From the NCBI GenBank assembly GCA_037975125.1, contig CM075857.1:44033172-44097171 (forward strand): DNA of 64,000 bases. Reading direction: 5' to 3'. The position numbers and the translations under genes were made by a program. The notes below the pieces were generated by a model that saw nothing but the letters and a program-made list of their open reading frames with translations, made no database searches and was not told where the DNA came from. This document shows positions 48,501 through 59,322 of the stretch, piece after piece; position 1 is the first letter of the stretch; every line of letters begins with the position of its first letter. The DNA comes from Latrodectus hesperus (Eukaryota > Arthropoda > Arachnida > Araneae > Theridiidae).

Positions 48501-50749
48501 AAATATTATTTATTACATATTTTATATATATGTATATCACACATATATAGAATTTGTATGTTTGATAGTGTGAAGTAAAATTAATGCCATTCATACAATC
48601 ATATAAATAATAAAGTATACAACTTAATATAGCAAATTATGAGGATAGTTTCAGTTGTAGATTGTAATCAATATAAATAATAAATAATTTTAATATTTTA
48701 TCTATTATCTATCATGTAAAAACATCTATTTTAATAAAACTATCTATATATTCACCTTCTATCTAAAGAATAGCAAGCATAATTAAATTTTCCAATTAAA
48801 TAAAATAAAAAAATTATAATAAATACATTTAAATGTATTTATTATAATTTTAATTCAAATAATATTTTATATTAATTTAAATTAAAAATTTTAAGCTTAA
48901 AATAAGATTTAAATAGTATTGCTTATTTTACTGAGCAGGTGTTTGGAATGAAGCTTGAAGTTTCACAAAACGCTTTGTTATTCATAAGTTTCGCTATTCT
49001 GAACATAATTCCTCAATAAAGCTGAAGTAATATTTTATTATTAAAATTTTAGTTAAAATTATTTGTACTTTATAGACCGATATTAAGATTAATGCATTAA
49101 ATGTTTCAAATATTGTAATAAAATTGAGGTTTATAAAACCTTTAAACAATATTTATTTATAACCTTACAAACAAATATTAATGTTCCTCTTTACAATGAT
49201 GTTACGCTATTCTTCCATTATTCTATTATCTTCCGAATAATGATTTCATTTAATTTTCTAATATTTTATTGATTTTTTATCTTTTCAATTACCCTGAGGA
49301 AGTGTGATGACATATTAGTCGACAGTTAATAATCCCACCCACGCATTAAAATGATTATGTGGGCGGTGTAAAAGGAAAACATTTCACACGTGAAAATCCA
49401 AGGCATACACCTAAGAAATAATTCATTAATTTAATGAATACAAATTAAAGCATTTAATTGAAATAAGACTTAATACAATGCAAACGATGAGAAAATTCGG
49501 TGAATATTTATCTCATTAAATTTTGTATTAAACATGATATATAGTTACGACTTACTAATTAAATATTAAAATTTGCCAGCCATGTTAATCAAATAGAAAT
49601 GTTATAATATTACTTGGAATAGAGAGAAAAACTTTTATTTACAGATTTGTCTATTATGAATATAAAACAGTAAATTTTAATTAATTCGAAATTCTGAGTC
49701 GTTTAAAGAATTTAAAGAAAATCAATATTTTTTTAACTTGGTAATTCAGGCATCTCATTAATACTTTAAATGCAATCACATTCCTCTCACAAATAATCAT
49801 TTCACTAATCATCATTCGTAAAATAAATCTCTCCCGCTGCAAATTATTTCATGAAGATATTTTCGAGACAGAATATCAAGTAGAATAATACAAAATTAAT
49901 AGATAATGCATCAATGAAATCAAAGAAAAACCAGGAAATTAAAGGAACAATGGTAAATGCATTGATATTTTAATAATGAAACATTTCAAAAAACACTGCA
50001 ATGTATTACACGTGACACGTAAGTGAATCACAAGTTCTTATGATTTAATATGTAACTAACGTTTTTTACGAATATGTAACTAAATCAGTTACTATTATTT
50101 GTAAAATAATTAATTTCACACTCACTTGATAAAATTGAGTATAAATAATAAAATCATTAATAAAATAATATTATTATAAATATTAAATATTATTATAAGC
50201 AATAAAATAATAATCTAATAACAAAGCTTCACTGATTGACAAAATAATTTAGAAAGTATATTTAATAAAAAATAGAGTATAAACAATTTATAGTATAAAG
50301 AAATTATGTTCTATTTAGCATTTATAAATATAAATAATTTTAAAATGTTGCAAGAAATGGATACAAGTTAATAGCTCTTGCGCCTAATTATTTTTATTAA
50401 ATTTTAAATTCATATTATATATATATTTAAAAGTTTACTATTTAAAATATTGAATCCTTTTCTAATGCACTTTATGCGGAAATAAATTGTTACAAAACAA
50501 TTTGTTACATCTAGTATTATTATCAATAAAATAACTTTCCAACAATCTTCTCTGCGTTTATAGAATACTCATAATTTACCTTACATAAAAAAATTATACG
50601 AAATTGCTACAACATTACTAAGGAATAAAATAAAAATAATTTAGTAACAAAATGCATTAAAATAAAAATGCAAAATTACCAGATTTTCCAACCTCATGTG
50701 CTCCAACGACCAATATTCTCACACACGGAGGAGGGGCTTTTTGCATCAT
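36078..50749 (-). CDS. RERG/RERGL-like small GTPase, complete four-exon gene
   Basis: The CDS joins 50749-50680, 38579-38523, 38327-38251 and 36548-36078 on the minus strand: 675 bp, 224 residues. All introns are GT-AG and every phase fits. Ras-superfamily landmarks: P-loop GAHEVGKS (residues 16-23), VRFLTQRFIGEY (27-38, typical of RERG/RASL11), VEILDT (59-64), FVVVYSI (83-89), NKKD (117-120) and EVSAAEG (146-152). The C terminus is basic (SSRRKISVVSVSKIISAMFG, 185-204; ends KKRPSLSL) and has no CAAX box, as in RERG and RERGL. Several key positions differ from Ras. Gly12/Gly13 are His18/Glu19, switch-I Thr35 is Gln41, and DTAGQE is DTSKDQ (63-68), so Gln61 is Asp. Vertebrate RERGL is also degenerate in switch II. 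Start choice: an in-frame TGA lies upstream and the ATG ATG has A at -3. RERG proteins are linked to growth restraint, but the role here is unknown. No symbol is given because RERG, RERGL and RASL11 orthology cannot be settled by eye. Confidence 0.9.
36549..38250 (-). other. intron 3 of the RERG-like gene, with a GC-richer island
   Basis: The intron is 1702 bp, with donor CAA|GTAAGT at 38250 and acceptor at 36549. A GC-richer island spans about 37290-37850. It contains a 144-codon open frame on the minus strand (37835-37401, ATG start), basic and His/Arg-rich with scattered Cys, matching no family I know. It may be chance openness in GC-richer sequence, a nested gene, an alternative exon or a regulatory element. 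Confidence 0.6.
38251..38327 (-). CDS. RERG-like GTPase, exon 3
   Basis: The acceptor is TTTATTTTAG|ATTTG and the donor CAA|GTAAGT. A second in-exon AG further on (TTGTTCTCAG) would shift the frame to a stop, so the upstream acceptor is chosen. The exon encodes residues 43 (second and third base) to 68, covering the effector-loop end, strand beta3 and the altered switch-II motif DTSKDQ. Confidence 0.9.
38328..38522 (-). other. intron 2 of the RERG-like gene
   Basis: A short 195-bp AT-rich intron, phase 1, with donor AAAAAG|GTAAAT and acceptor TTTTAG. No internal feature seen. Confidence 0.85.
38523..38579 (-). CDS. RERG-like GTPase, exon 2
   Basis: A 57-bp exon with acceptor TTTCCTTTGCAG and donor AAAAAG|GTAAAT. 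It completes Ala24 and encodes VTVRFLTQRFIGEYSSQK (residues 25-42), helix alpha1 into switch I. Too short for an ORF search; found by matching phase with exons 1 and 3. Confidence 0.92.
38580..50679 (-). other. intron 1 of the RERG-like gene (12.1 kb), with several GC-richer islands
   Basis: Donor TCTG|GTAATT at 50679 and acceptor TTTGCAG at 38580-38581. The bulk is AT-rich and I recognise no transposon in it, in contrast to the intergenic DNA. Less AT-rich islands occur at about 38760-39200, 39890-40340, 41720-41900, 43240-43870, 45000-45660, 46020-46700 and 47580-47960. The one at 47580 has a palindromic CRE (TGACGTCA, 47634-47641) near a GGCGCCAA box. Open frames here (43277-43486, 43672-43860, 45395-45601, 47035-47217, 38944-39162) have no recognisable domains. 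A C10 run is at about 39763-39772. Confidence 0.65.
48810..48851. repeat. perfect 42-bp palindrome in intron 1
   Basis: Positions 48810-48830 and 48831-48851 are exact reverse complements with no loop (centre ACATTT|AAATGT). The sequence is nearly all A/T. It could extrude as a cruciform; no function is evident. Confidence 0.9.
50680..50749 (-). CDS. RERG-like GTPase, exon 1 (start codon and P-loop)
   Basis: ATG ATG at 50749-50744 preceded by AAA (A at -3). The exon encodes MMQKAPPPCVRILVVGAHEV, then GKS and one base of the next codon, and ends at a GTAATT donor. The upstream in-frame TGA rules out a longer N terminus in this exon. It is separated from exon 2 by 12.1 kb. Confidence 0.92.
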
Positions 50750-51190
50750 TTTGAACAAAATTTTGGAAAAAAATCAATATATCAGCACACTAGAAGTGCA
50801 GCGAAAACAGTCTCAAATTATATTTTCCAATGAAATAAACGTAAACAGAAAAGTTTCAAATTCTGTTGCCAAACTTAGATAAAGTAATATCCTTCAATGA
50901 GCTCGCAATCATTTAAACAGCAGTGAAAATTTTATCGTCTGCTACGAACGGTGATCAACAGCTGACTGAAGATACTGAGCGAGAGGATGGAGATCAGAAT
51001 ATTGGGGTGGAGGCAGGGAGGGACAAAAGGCGTCTCCGTGGCGCGTGTCTCTGGTGTCGGGCCAGACGTCGCCCTCAGCATCTCTTCCCACGTCAGTTAG
51101 GGCTGTTGCTTGAAACAGTGGGGCCTTTGTAGTGCTCGACCCCGAATCGATTCTCGCCTCTGTTAACGGGTCGAATTCGAGGTAAAGTGA
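50750..51190 (-). promoter_or_regulatory. GC-richer promoter/5' UTR region of the RERG-like gene
   Basis: Immediately upstream of the start codon (minus strand) comes about 200 bp of AT-rich leader, then a GC- and CpG-richer block (about 50960-51190). At its inner edge are two arthropod-type initiators, TCAGTA (50978-50973) and TCAGTC (50968-50963), which would give a 5' UTR of about 220-230 nt. No TATA box lies 25-30 bp upstream of them, so a TATA-less promoter is likely. Open frames on the + strand here (50923-51132, 51286-51471) are not supported as genes. Confidence 0.5.
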
Positions 51191-51509
51191 AGTCTTATGA
51201 TCAGTGTGAGAATCGTTTGTTTAATAATCGTGGCGACTCCCGAACTTGCATTTGAGACGTCGTTGATTGATTCCAGTCGAACTATATGTTTTCGTCTGCT
51301 GTTATTTTTTTTAATAGAGTGCGATATGAAATTATGGATTGGAATAAATTGGGGGCCCATGGGAATCGTTTGAGACCTTCAAGGTTAACATCGGTCAACA
51401 AGGCACTTGAGATAGAACATTTGTTTAAAGTTTTTATTGCATTAGATTTGAGAGAAAGAAAGAGAAAATAAGACTTCTTGAAACAAATATATTATTGTTT
51501 TATATGTTT

Positions 51510-51690
51510 TTCTTTCTATATTAAGATATCAGTCGATGAAAGAACTGTTATCAAATTATTTTTAACACCAATATTCGAGAAATAAACCTTATTTGTTTTT
51601 GTTTTTAATTTCCTTTTCTAAATTAAAATACCAATTGATGAAAGAGCCTCTATAAAATTACTTCAAACACCAATATTTAATATTATTTTT
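51510..51690. repeat. imperfect tandem duplication, period about 102 bp
   Basis: TTTCTATATTAAGATATCAG...GATGAAAGA...TTAACACCAATATT (from about 51513) recurs as TTTTCTAAATTAAAATACCA...GATGAAAGA...CAAACACCAATATTT (from about 51614). A third partial AACACCAAT follows at about 51690. No function is apparent. Confidence 0.65.
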
Positions 51691-51699
51691 AACACCAAT

Positions 51700-52635
51700 G
51701 ATAAAAAGAAATATGTAATTAAATAAGCGCGGGAAACGCGAAGACCACTAAAACGTCACTCAAATTTAGAAAAAAAGAAATAGTTTTCATTAAATAAATA
51801 CAAGACTCGTAACAAAATTTAAAATCATGACTTTTTATATGTGTGTGAATAAAAAAACAGTCTGCTTTTAAAATAAATATTTTATATTTTAATATTTTAA
51901 ACTTATCTAAGTAGGTTTCTAAATGGTTAATAAAATATAATTAATAATTTTATTAGTCATGTATAAATGTATTTACTTAAATAAATTATTATTAATCTAA
52001 TAATAATTTTAATATTAATAATTAATTCTATTACTAATTATAATTATACATTATTAATTTATATATAAAAGTTATAATAATTTTTAATAATTATATATTG
52101 CAATAATGTACACATTTTTTCCGTATTTGTGGCAGGAACTCCTAAATTTGGTAGCATGCCATACAAACATAAAAGTGGAATCTTACAGAATTTTGTTAAA
52201 ATTAAAGAAAAAAATTAACAAGTGAAGTTTTTACATAAAAAAGAATAAATTTAAATTCTGATTTCTACTTTCTTCTGCACTTAAGGAATGAATTTTATAC
52301 CAATTTTAATACACGAGCTATTTGCTGTCACGGAATTTTTTTAAAAAAATCCTTATTGTGTTTGCTATCCCTTGCGATATTATCACGGAATTTAAAAACG
52401 TGCTTATTCAAAAATCTCTAGAATGTGACAATTTGTGTGATAAAACAATAAATTTACGAAAATAAATTTTTTAAGCAATTAAATTAATTCACTGCAAGAT
52501 TTTTAAACAGTTAAATTTGAAATATTTTATGATGTTAAGCATCATAAAAGATTTGATAAATTAGATTATACTTCTAGAAAAAAATCCAAAAAGGTGGATA
52601 CAAGTAATGGAGACAAGGTTTCAGGCTAAATATGA
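51700..52635. other. AT-rich stretch without a recognised gene
   Basis: Very AT-rich (largely A/T between 51880 and 52110). No open frame or repeat family seen. Confidence 0.6.
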
Positions 52636-52895
52636 TTGGATATGAGACGTTTTCAGAAATATTTAAATTTCGTTCAGAGGTTTCCAGCCATCGCGGATGA
52701 CAGCATAGTTAGCTGGACATGCTGTACAGTAAAACTGTTCTTCGAAAGCAGTGTGAGAGCTTCCGATGCAGAATGGGAATGTCAGGTCTTAAATCGTGAA
52801 AGGAATAGATGCAATGTCTGCCAGTCTTTTTTAAACTGCACTGGTAGCGGAGCTTTAAGTGAGGAATTAAAAGTTCAACACGAGATTCTCACACT
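52636..52895 (+). other. GC-richer segment with an unassigned open frame
   Basis: A frame open from 52636 runs 126 codons to 53016, but its last third is SINE sequence. The first about 85 codons (MDMRRFQKYLNFVQRFPAIA...) contain several Cys and match nothing I know. A decayed transposon or retroelement is more likely than a gene, since it ends in a SINE beside a LINE scrap. Confidence 0.35.
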
Positions 52896-52896
52896 G

Positions 52897-53180
52897 GTGG
52901 TTATTGAGGGCCACGTTGGCCTGGTTGGTCGTTCTCTTTATCGAAAGGCAGTGAGTTTGAATCCCGACTTAACCGAATATCCGCCTTGTTCGCTGATGGT
53001 GGCTGGATCACGTTAAAAGTGGACGTGGTCGCAATGTCCTCCAAGTGTCATGATACTTCAGGTATTGCGTGTTTTCTGTTTCAAAATCATGAAGACTCCA
53101 TCCGACTGATTTTATCTAAGTGGTAGAGCCCAATTCATGACTAGGTACAAGGAAGTAGGCTGGTGCAACAACAACCGATT
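52897..53180 (+). repeat. tRNA-derived SINE, family B
   Basis: The head has an A-box-like block (TTGGCCTGGTTGGTCG, near 52917) and a B-box (GAGTTTGAATCCCGAC, 52952-52967) at tRNA spacing. A body of about 200 bp follows, ending with a GCAACAACAACC tail (near 53165). The body differs from family A, but the tail is similar, suggesting the same type of LINE partner. Confidence 0.78.
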
Positions 53181-53254
53181 GTAGTTGTTGGCAACAAAAT
53201 GGCTATAGGTCAACCGTCTCAAATATTCGAAAGTGAAATTAATAATGTACATGA

Positions 53255-53480
53255 AGATCAGTACATTATCAGAAAGAATTTTGTCATGGGCCAGGTTTCT
53301 GAGCCATAAGTAAGCACTGCCCTTATGATGGTTTTATAAAGCACTTTCTTTGTTTTGTTTTGAACGTTTAGTAGTCCAAAATGATCACTTTTATGGGATC
53401 TGACTATGTGTGATTGTTGGTTATAGAACTTGCGAAGGAGCTCGATTTATCCTGAAGTTGTGTTGCGAAGTTAGCTTATT
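53255..53480 (-). pseudogene. LINE reverse-transcriptase 3' fragment
   Basis: The minus strand encodes the typical block just after the reverse-transcriptase core of many non-LTR retrotransposons: KKVLYKTIIRAVLTYGSETW (codons for YGSETW at 53308-53291), followed by PMTK. The frame breaks soon on either side. It is a short scrap abutting the family B SINE tail. The clade cannot be settled from so little sequence. Confidence 0.72.
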
Positions 53481-56310
53481 AAGTAAAGATTTTTCATTTC
53501 ATGGATTAAGTCAGAAGTGTTGCATTTTGTTATTAAACACACTGCACAAGTTGTAATTTTGGAAATGCACGACAGAAGCAATATTAAGCAAATTTTAGTG
53601 CATCATCCTGAACACTGTTAATACTTTTCAACACTAATATTTACGTATAATTCGTATGTGCTTTTTTGTAACTATTTTTTTATTCAGCATAGACACTTTC
53701 TAACTAAAATGAAAAGAATATCGCGGTATAGAAAACAGTTTATAAGAAGAAAAAAAAACAAATTTTTGTTTTATAACCCGAAAAAAATTCTACACCAAAT
53801 TTTTCAATCACCGCAGCTGTGTAATTTTTTCTCCTTTGAAACTTACCATTTTAAATCCAAAAATAAAAAATAGGATCTTTCTAGTGAGAAAATCTGGTAG
53901 AAAGCCAAAGATCAGCAATCGTGACAAAAGTTTTATCTTAAGAAAATACATAGCAAATCCCTTGAAAAAATAAATAAAGAATTAAAAAAATCATTGATTG
54001 CAAATTATGTGCCAATTGTTGAGCATTCTTTGAAAATATAATAATTTAAAAATTTCCCATGATAGTTAAGAAACTGAATTAAAAAATTATTCATAAATTA
54101 GTCACATTAATTTAGATTTTGAAATTATATGTATAATATGGCGAGATGAATAGCTATTTGTTTTGTTGAGAAATGTAAATAGAAACCAAAGATTCTCCTA
54201 AGTTATTGACACGAGTTACGTACAAATGCTGATGTTTATTCAAGCATCTGGAAAGATGGAACTTTGTAATGGTTTGTACAGGATTACGAATTCATTGGAA
54301 CTACACGTTTCCTTAAGTGATCGCGTGGACCAAAGTATTAGTTTACTAGAGCTTTACCAATATGCATCAGATTTTTGTGAATAAATTAGATACTTCAGTG
54401 TGTGATAACCCCCCAGCATTCCAACTCAATTACTTGGATTTACTCAAAAATAAATCATTTTATCGAAATTGAATTTAGTCTTGAATTAAGCCCTGGCTTC
54501 AATCCATTTAAGAGTTTTAAAGTTTATATTATTCGCGATGTTCATTTTTTAAATGGTAAACAACTTAATTTGAATGCCGATTTGAAGATATAAGTGATTC
54601 AGAATAGATCTAAAGTATTCCTAAAATTGATGTAGTCAGTGAAAATGTATGTGTCTTATACATAAGAAAGAAGGATTTATGTCTGTTTGGTTCATATCTG
54701 ATATTTTCCATCTAGTTTTTAATTTTTTTTCTAAGTTTTAATATATCAATTTCATTTTTTTTAATTTACAGAAAATATCTATAAGATTTTGCATTGCTTG
54801 TTTGTGACTTGTTATTTTGTGTTACGCATTTTTCTTTAGTTTTAAACATCATTTGGCATGGAAATGTGGAAATGTAATTTCTAATGTCCTTTTAACTATA
54901 TCAAGCTTTGTAAATATGGCCATTTATAATCAAAGATAAAATGATAAGGATTATTTTATCTTTAAATCACAATGAAAAATTATAGAATAAAAAAACTATT
55001 TAAGAAAATAGAAAATGGAGAGAAAAAAGTACCAATCAAAAGAAAGGGATAATGCTCTGACTGATTTGGTCATTCTTTATTATTTATTTTTTTTTATTTT
55101 ACATTTTATAAGGATGATGCTTCGAGAAAACAGCAGTTTAAAACGATTTCTGAACCACTAGAATCATCCATTTCCGAAGTGTTGCTATTCAATTGAAGGA
55201 CAAGTTCTGATTTCTTGTATACTATCGTAGTATGTCCTAGATCGAAGTGCAATTACGCAGACTTTATTATAAAATTATAATTATTATAAGTCAATAGAAG
55301 TGTTACTGGTTTTTATTTTATTCTATGCAGTAAAAAACACTATTAACTCAGAACTAAATTAAGGCCTTAATAATGCTATAAAATAGAGCATGATGCATTA
55401 TTCACTTAAAATTTTCTAAGAAAATGCTTTAATGTTGTATACGTTTTTTTTCTAGTATCACTCATTTCTTCACCTTTAGAAGGAGACGTTTTTAAAAATG
55501 TTACTAATATTTGAGCTCGCTCACACAGCCATATCCTGTTTGTGTTGACGCAGTCCGGTAAAAGACGATGTATTTCAAAAACAGTGCGTTAAGCGGGCGC
55601 CAAAAAAGCGACACTTATCGGAGGAAGTTATAACAGTAAGAAAAGATGCGTAATTCAAATTTTGCTATTGCATCCTGTACCTAACATACTAAGTTGGATG
55701 AGAACAGTGACGTCATATGGTCGATACAAAATGGGTTACCTATGACAACATATTTTTACATGGTCTCTTTTTAACATTATACAAAATTGCACGTCATCAT
55801 TAAAAAAAATAAACTCGAGAAATGAGAAATGTATGATTATATTAAAAGGGAAATTGATCGTTATTCATCTGTAGCATTACAATATATTTTTTATAGAAGA
55901 ATATTGGTACATTACGAGTTTTTCTTGTGCTAATTGTTACCACAAGCAACAGAACTAAACTGTTGTAATGGAATTGTAAGCATCAGCAATCAATCCGCAT
56001 CTGGAGACTATATTGATCAGGAAGCTATGGACAAAAGTAGGAGAATGTTTCCAAGAAAATATAATATGTATTTCATAAAACGAATCGTAACGAAACAATA
56101 TTATGTTAATAAAATCAGACATTCCTTTGAAAGATGAAAATAGCCAGAAATGGACGAGATTCTTTTAACTTTCTAAAAAATAATTTAACTGGGTTAATTC
56201 AGAAAAAAATTTCGAAATAAGCAGTTTGTGAAATTATACAATATTTCGAGAAAATATATTCCATTAACTATATGTATAAAGTAATCCACCTATTAAAAGC
56301 AGCGGAGAAA
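53481..56310. other. mostly AT-rich, no recognised gene; CpG-richer patch 55500-55740
   Basis: Frames at 53658-53873, 54402-54593 and 55934-56137 (+) have no motif. The patch at 55500-55740 holds a GGGCGCCAA box (about 55592) and GTGACGTCAT (CRE-like, about 55708), with no long open frame. Confidence 0.5.
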
Positions 56311-56317
56311 AAGCTGT

Positions 56318-56545
56318 GGATGGATAGGGAGGTCCCGGGCTCAAATCCGGTTCGGGCATGGGTGTGTACTTTCACTCTCTCTCGCCTGCCTTTGTCCTTT
56401 TCTTGTATGAATGGTTGCCTACTATAAACGGTTACCTATGGCATGTGTGTACTGAGGAAGTCTGACTGCACACCAAATTAAGTGGGGAAAATGAAGCAGC
56501 GCACCGCATAGCTAGCACAAGACAACAACCACAACAGAAGTCTGT
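56318..56545 (+). repeat. tRNA-derived SINE, family A, copy 2 (5'-truncated)
   Basis: It begins inside the tRNA-like head (GGATAGGGAGGTCCCGGG, then a B-box-like CTCAAATCCGG). It carries the same body as the copy at 5742-6013 (GAATGGTTGCCTA, TATGGCATGTGTGTACTGAG, GCAGCGCACC) and ends with ACAACAACCACAAC. The A-box half is missing or decayed. Confidence 0.85.
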
Positions 56546-56971
56546 GGAGTAATATAATACATTTTTTCTACTTACAAAAGTAAAAATTTTTGCAACCTAC
56601 ATTTAAAATTCTTTTTCAAAGAAATTTTCCTTACCCAAACTATATCTAATATAGGTTTTTACATAATTAGTCATTTTAAATTATTCATTTCATCAAATAA
56701 ACGTTTTGAATTTGGGAGAAATGCATTTAAAAAAGGTATATGTGCCTGTGTTTCCATCCCATCCTATTTAATCAAGCATAATAATAAGCTTTGCCAATCA
56801 GGTAATCTCATAATTTTTTAATAACATTCATTTGGCAATCTCATAATTTTTATGCATGTCTCTCAAAAGCGTTTCCAATGCAATTAATATCGAGTACTAT
56901 AGAATATTTTAAGCGTTTGTAATCAAGTAATTACATTTATATTAAAGAAGGATTTAATCTCTCATTTTCAT

Positions 56972-57105
<134 letters not shown>

Positions 57106-58695
57106 AAACTAACGAGATTAATACCCTGTAGCAAATAATTGTATTAGTTTAAATTATATAATAAATGTAAAGAGTACATTTCAAACGCTTCAATTAAAAT
57201 TACCAGATGAGTTTTATAAAATTATCAAAATGTTATACCTACTTATAAAATTTTGATAAATTTTTGAACCAAAATTATTTAACACTGTTTTAATTAAAGA
57301 TAATAAGAATAAAAATTATTTAAAAATTACTAAGTTTTGAGTTTCAATTCAAAATGATACGGAAGTTTTGCTCTGAAAAATATCAAGTCACAATAAATGT
57401 TTATTTAGAATTCTTTATAGAAACCGATACATTTTTAAAACATACATTTGTAATTATTAATACTTTTCATATTATCTCATAGTGTTAATAAATGATATGA
57501 AAAATATACAAAAATTCCAGTGTGAATACTTTCACATAATACTGTATTATGTGGCTTTTATTGTATGTGTATCACGTTTTATATTATCCTCATTTTCATA
57601 ATATTACATATATGTAATTCTTGGTGTTCAATCTTAATTCTAAACTGTAATAAATTTTCAAAAATTAAAAACATTTAAATATGTTATTAAAATTTGGATA
57701 AAGATATAGATTTTTTCGTAAGTTTCTTTTTTCTGATATTACTGTAGAACATAATATAGAATTCTGAAAAGCTTTTATAAGTATCCCGTATTATATATCT
57801 ATGTACTATTATATGAAATGCACTGAAAACATTTTGAGAGCATTTTCAGCAAATGGATGCTTACTATGTAAACCTTTTCAAATTTCTTAAAGAAGCGGCT
57901 GCATTCAGAAGTTGTTATTTACTAGTAATACTTCGGTATACAGAAGCAAATTATTGGCTCCTCGTTAAAAGGACCGCCATAAACTGAGAGATGATGCTCC
58001 AGTAGCCTTAATGCGAACATTTCCTCTAAAAATAGTGCGTTGACAACAAGGATGCGCTTTGGAATATAAGTGAAAAGGATAAATTAAAAAAGAGCCTCCG
58101 CAATTATGTTGTTTTAACTTTTCGGCTCAAAACAAGAAGACCTATTTGTGAGAGCACTGTTTGGGCAACAATCCCAAACACTATCAGAAGACATTTCTAG
58201 GAATCAATGTTTAGAAAATACCCGATGTAAGCAAGGCGCTGCTTGCATTTGTACACAGATAATTAACTTTTAATATCAAATGAGTGCACCGATAATTACC
58301 TTTTCATATTAACTGTAGAAATACTATTAATGGAATATAATATATAGAAACTGAAATATGAGAGTGCTATCGATTTCAAGAGTATTCGTTTTTAGCTGAC
58401 TAAAATCTCACAAGTCGGTCAAAAATTGTCATCAAATGGAAGAAGAGTTTTTGTCGGATCTACATTAATTTACACAATAAGCTCTAGAAGTAATGCAATT
58501 GAATTGTTACTATTTTTATTTTATTTCATGGTTAGTTAAACGATTACTTTTTAAAGCATATACTTTAAAGATATTGATGAGAAATGTTTATTAAGGGAAT
58601 TAATTATATTAATTCCTGCAAAATCATGGGTAATTATTTGGTTTGCCACTATTAACTCAGTTCTTGTGCACGAAACTCAATTCAGATGCGCTATA
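57106..58695. other. AT-rich stretch; GC-richer patch 57840-58260
   Basis: No gene recognised. The patch at 57840-58260 has stops in all frames I read and no known repeat end. Confidence 0.5.
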
Positions 58696-58699
58696 TGGC

Positions 58700-58800
58700 T
58701 TATAAGTGAATTCTGAATTACTGAACATCCACCATCGAAGTAGGTATCGAAACCATGAATTGAATTGAAGGCAGAGCGTTACAACATCGTGTGGAGCAAT
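58700..58800 (-). repeat. possible SINE remnant, family C, copy 2 (minus)
   Basis: On the minus strand, ATGGTTTCGATACCTACTTC (near 58755) followed by GATGGTGGATG resembles the B-box region and downstream block of the copy at 62790-62890 (GGTTCGATACTTATCTCGAG, CGTGGGTG). The 5' half is too eroded to align. Confidence 0.35.
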
Positions 58801-59255
58801 TCCTAGAAAAATTTTTGAAAACATCTACACCTGCTCTGCTTATTACCAACATAAATGATTAAAAAAGCTCTGATGAACAAAAATATAGGAAATTAGATAA
58901 ATCCGTATTTTTTTTAATTTTTAAAATATTGGATTTTTTAAGAATGTAAGCTAATTTTTTATCAATTTATCGATTAGCAGAATATTAATTTATCTTCTCA
59001 TACTTATTTAATTTTCTCATAATCTTCAACATAAAAGTAGTATTTGTACTTTGAAAAACTATTAATAACTAGTTTTCTTTTAAATAAAAAACATTTTTAA
59101 AATCAATTTTTGTTTTTTTTTATATATAACAACATGTAACCTCAAATTATAAGTGGTGTTAAATATTGTTACGTACTCATTGATCATCAACAAATAAAAT
59201 TATGTTCCAGATCAACAAAAATCTTCGGAGCATATTGAATAAGACTGATTAATAT

Positions 59256-59322
59256 AATTTTGCAAACGAAAGAAAATTGTTGAAAGCCTGACTTTCAACA
59301 ATTTTCGTTCGTTTGCAAAATT
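59256..59322. repeat. 31-bp inverted repeat with 5-nt loop
   Basis: Arms 59256-59286 and 59292-59322 are complementary except for one mismatch, around the loop CCTGA. The stem starts AATTTTGCAAACGAA. The near-perfect arms suggest a recent origin; no gene is attached. A transcript would fold as a tight hairpin. Confidence 0.9.

Noticed and set aside
50923..51132. 69-codon + strand frame in the GC-rich block
   Set aside because: Lies in the likely promoter/5' UTR of the minus-strand GTPase gene; low-complexity Arg/Gly content from GC-rich sequence.
52636..53016. 126-codon + strand frame as a gene
   Set aside because: Its 3' third is SINE sequence and the region abuts a LINE scrap; no known domain.
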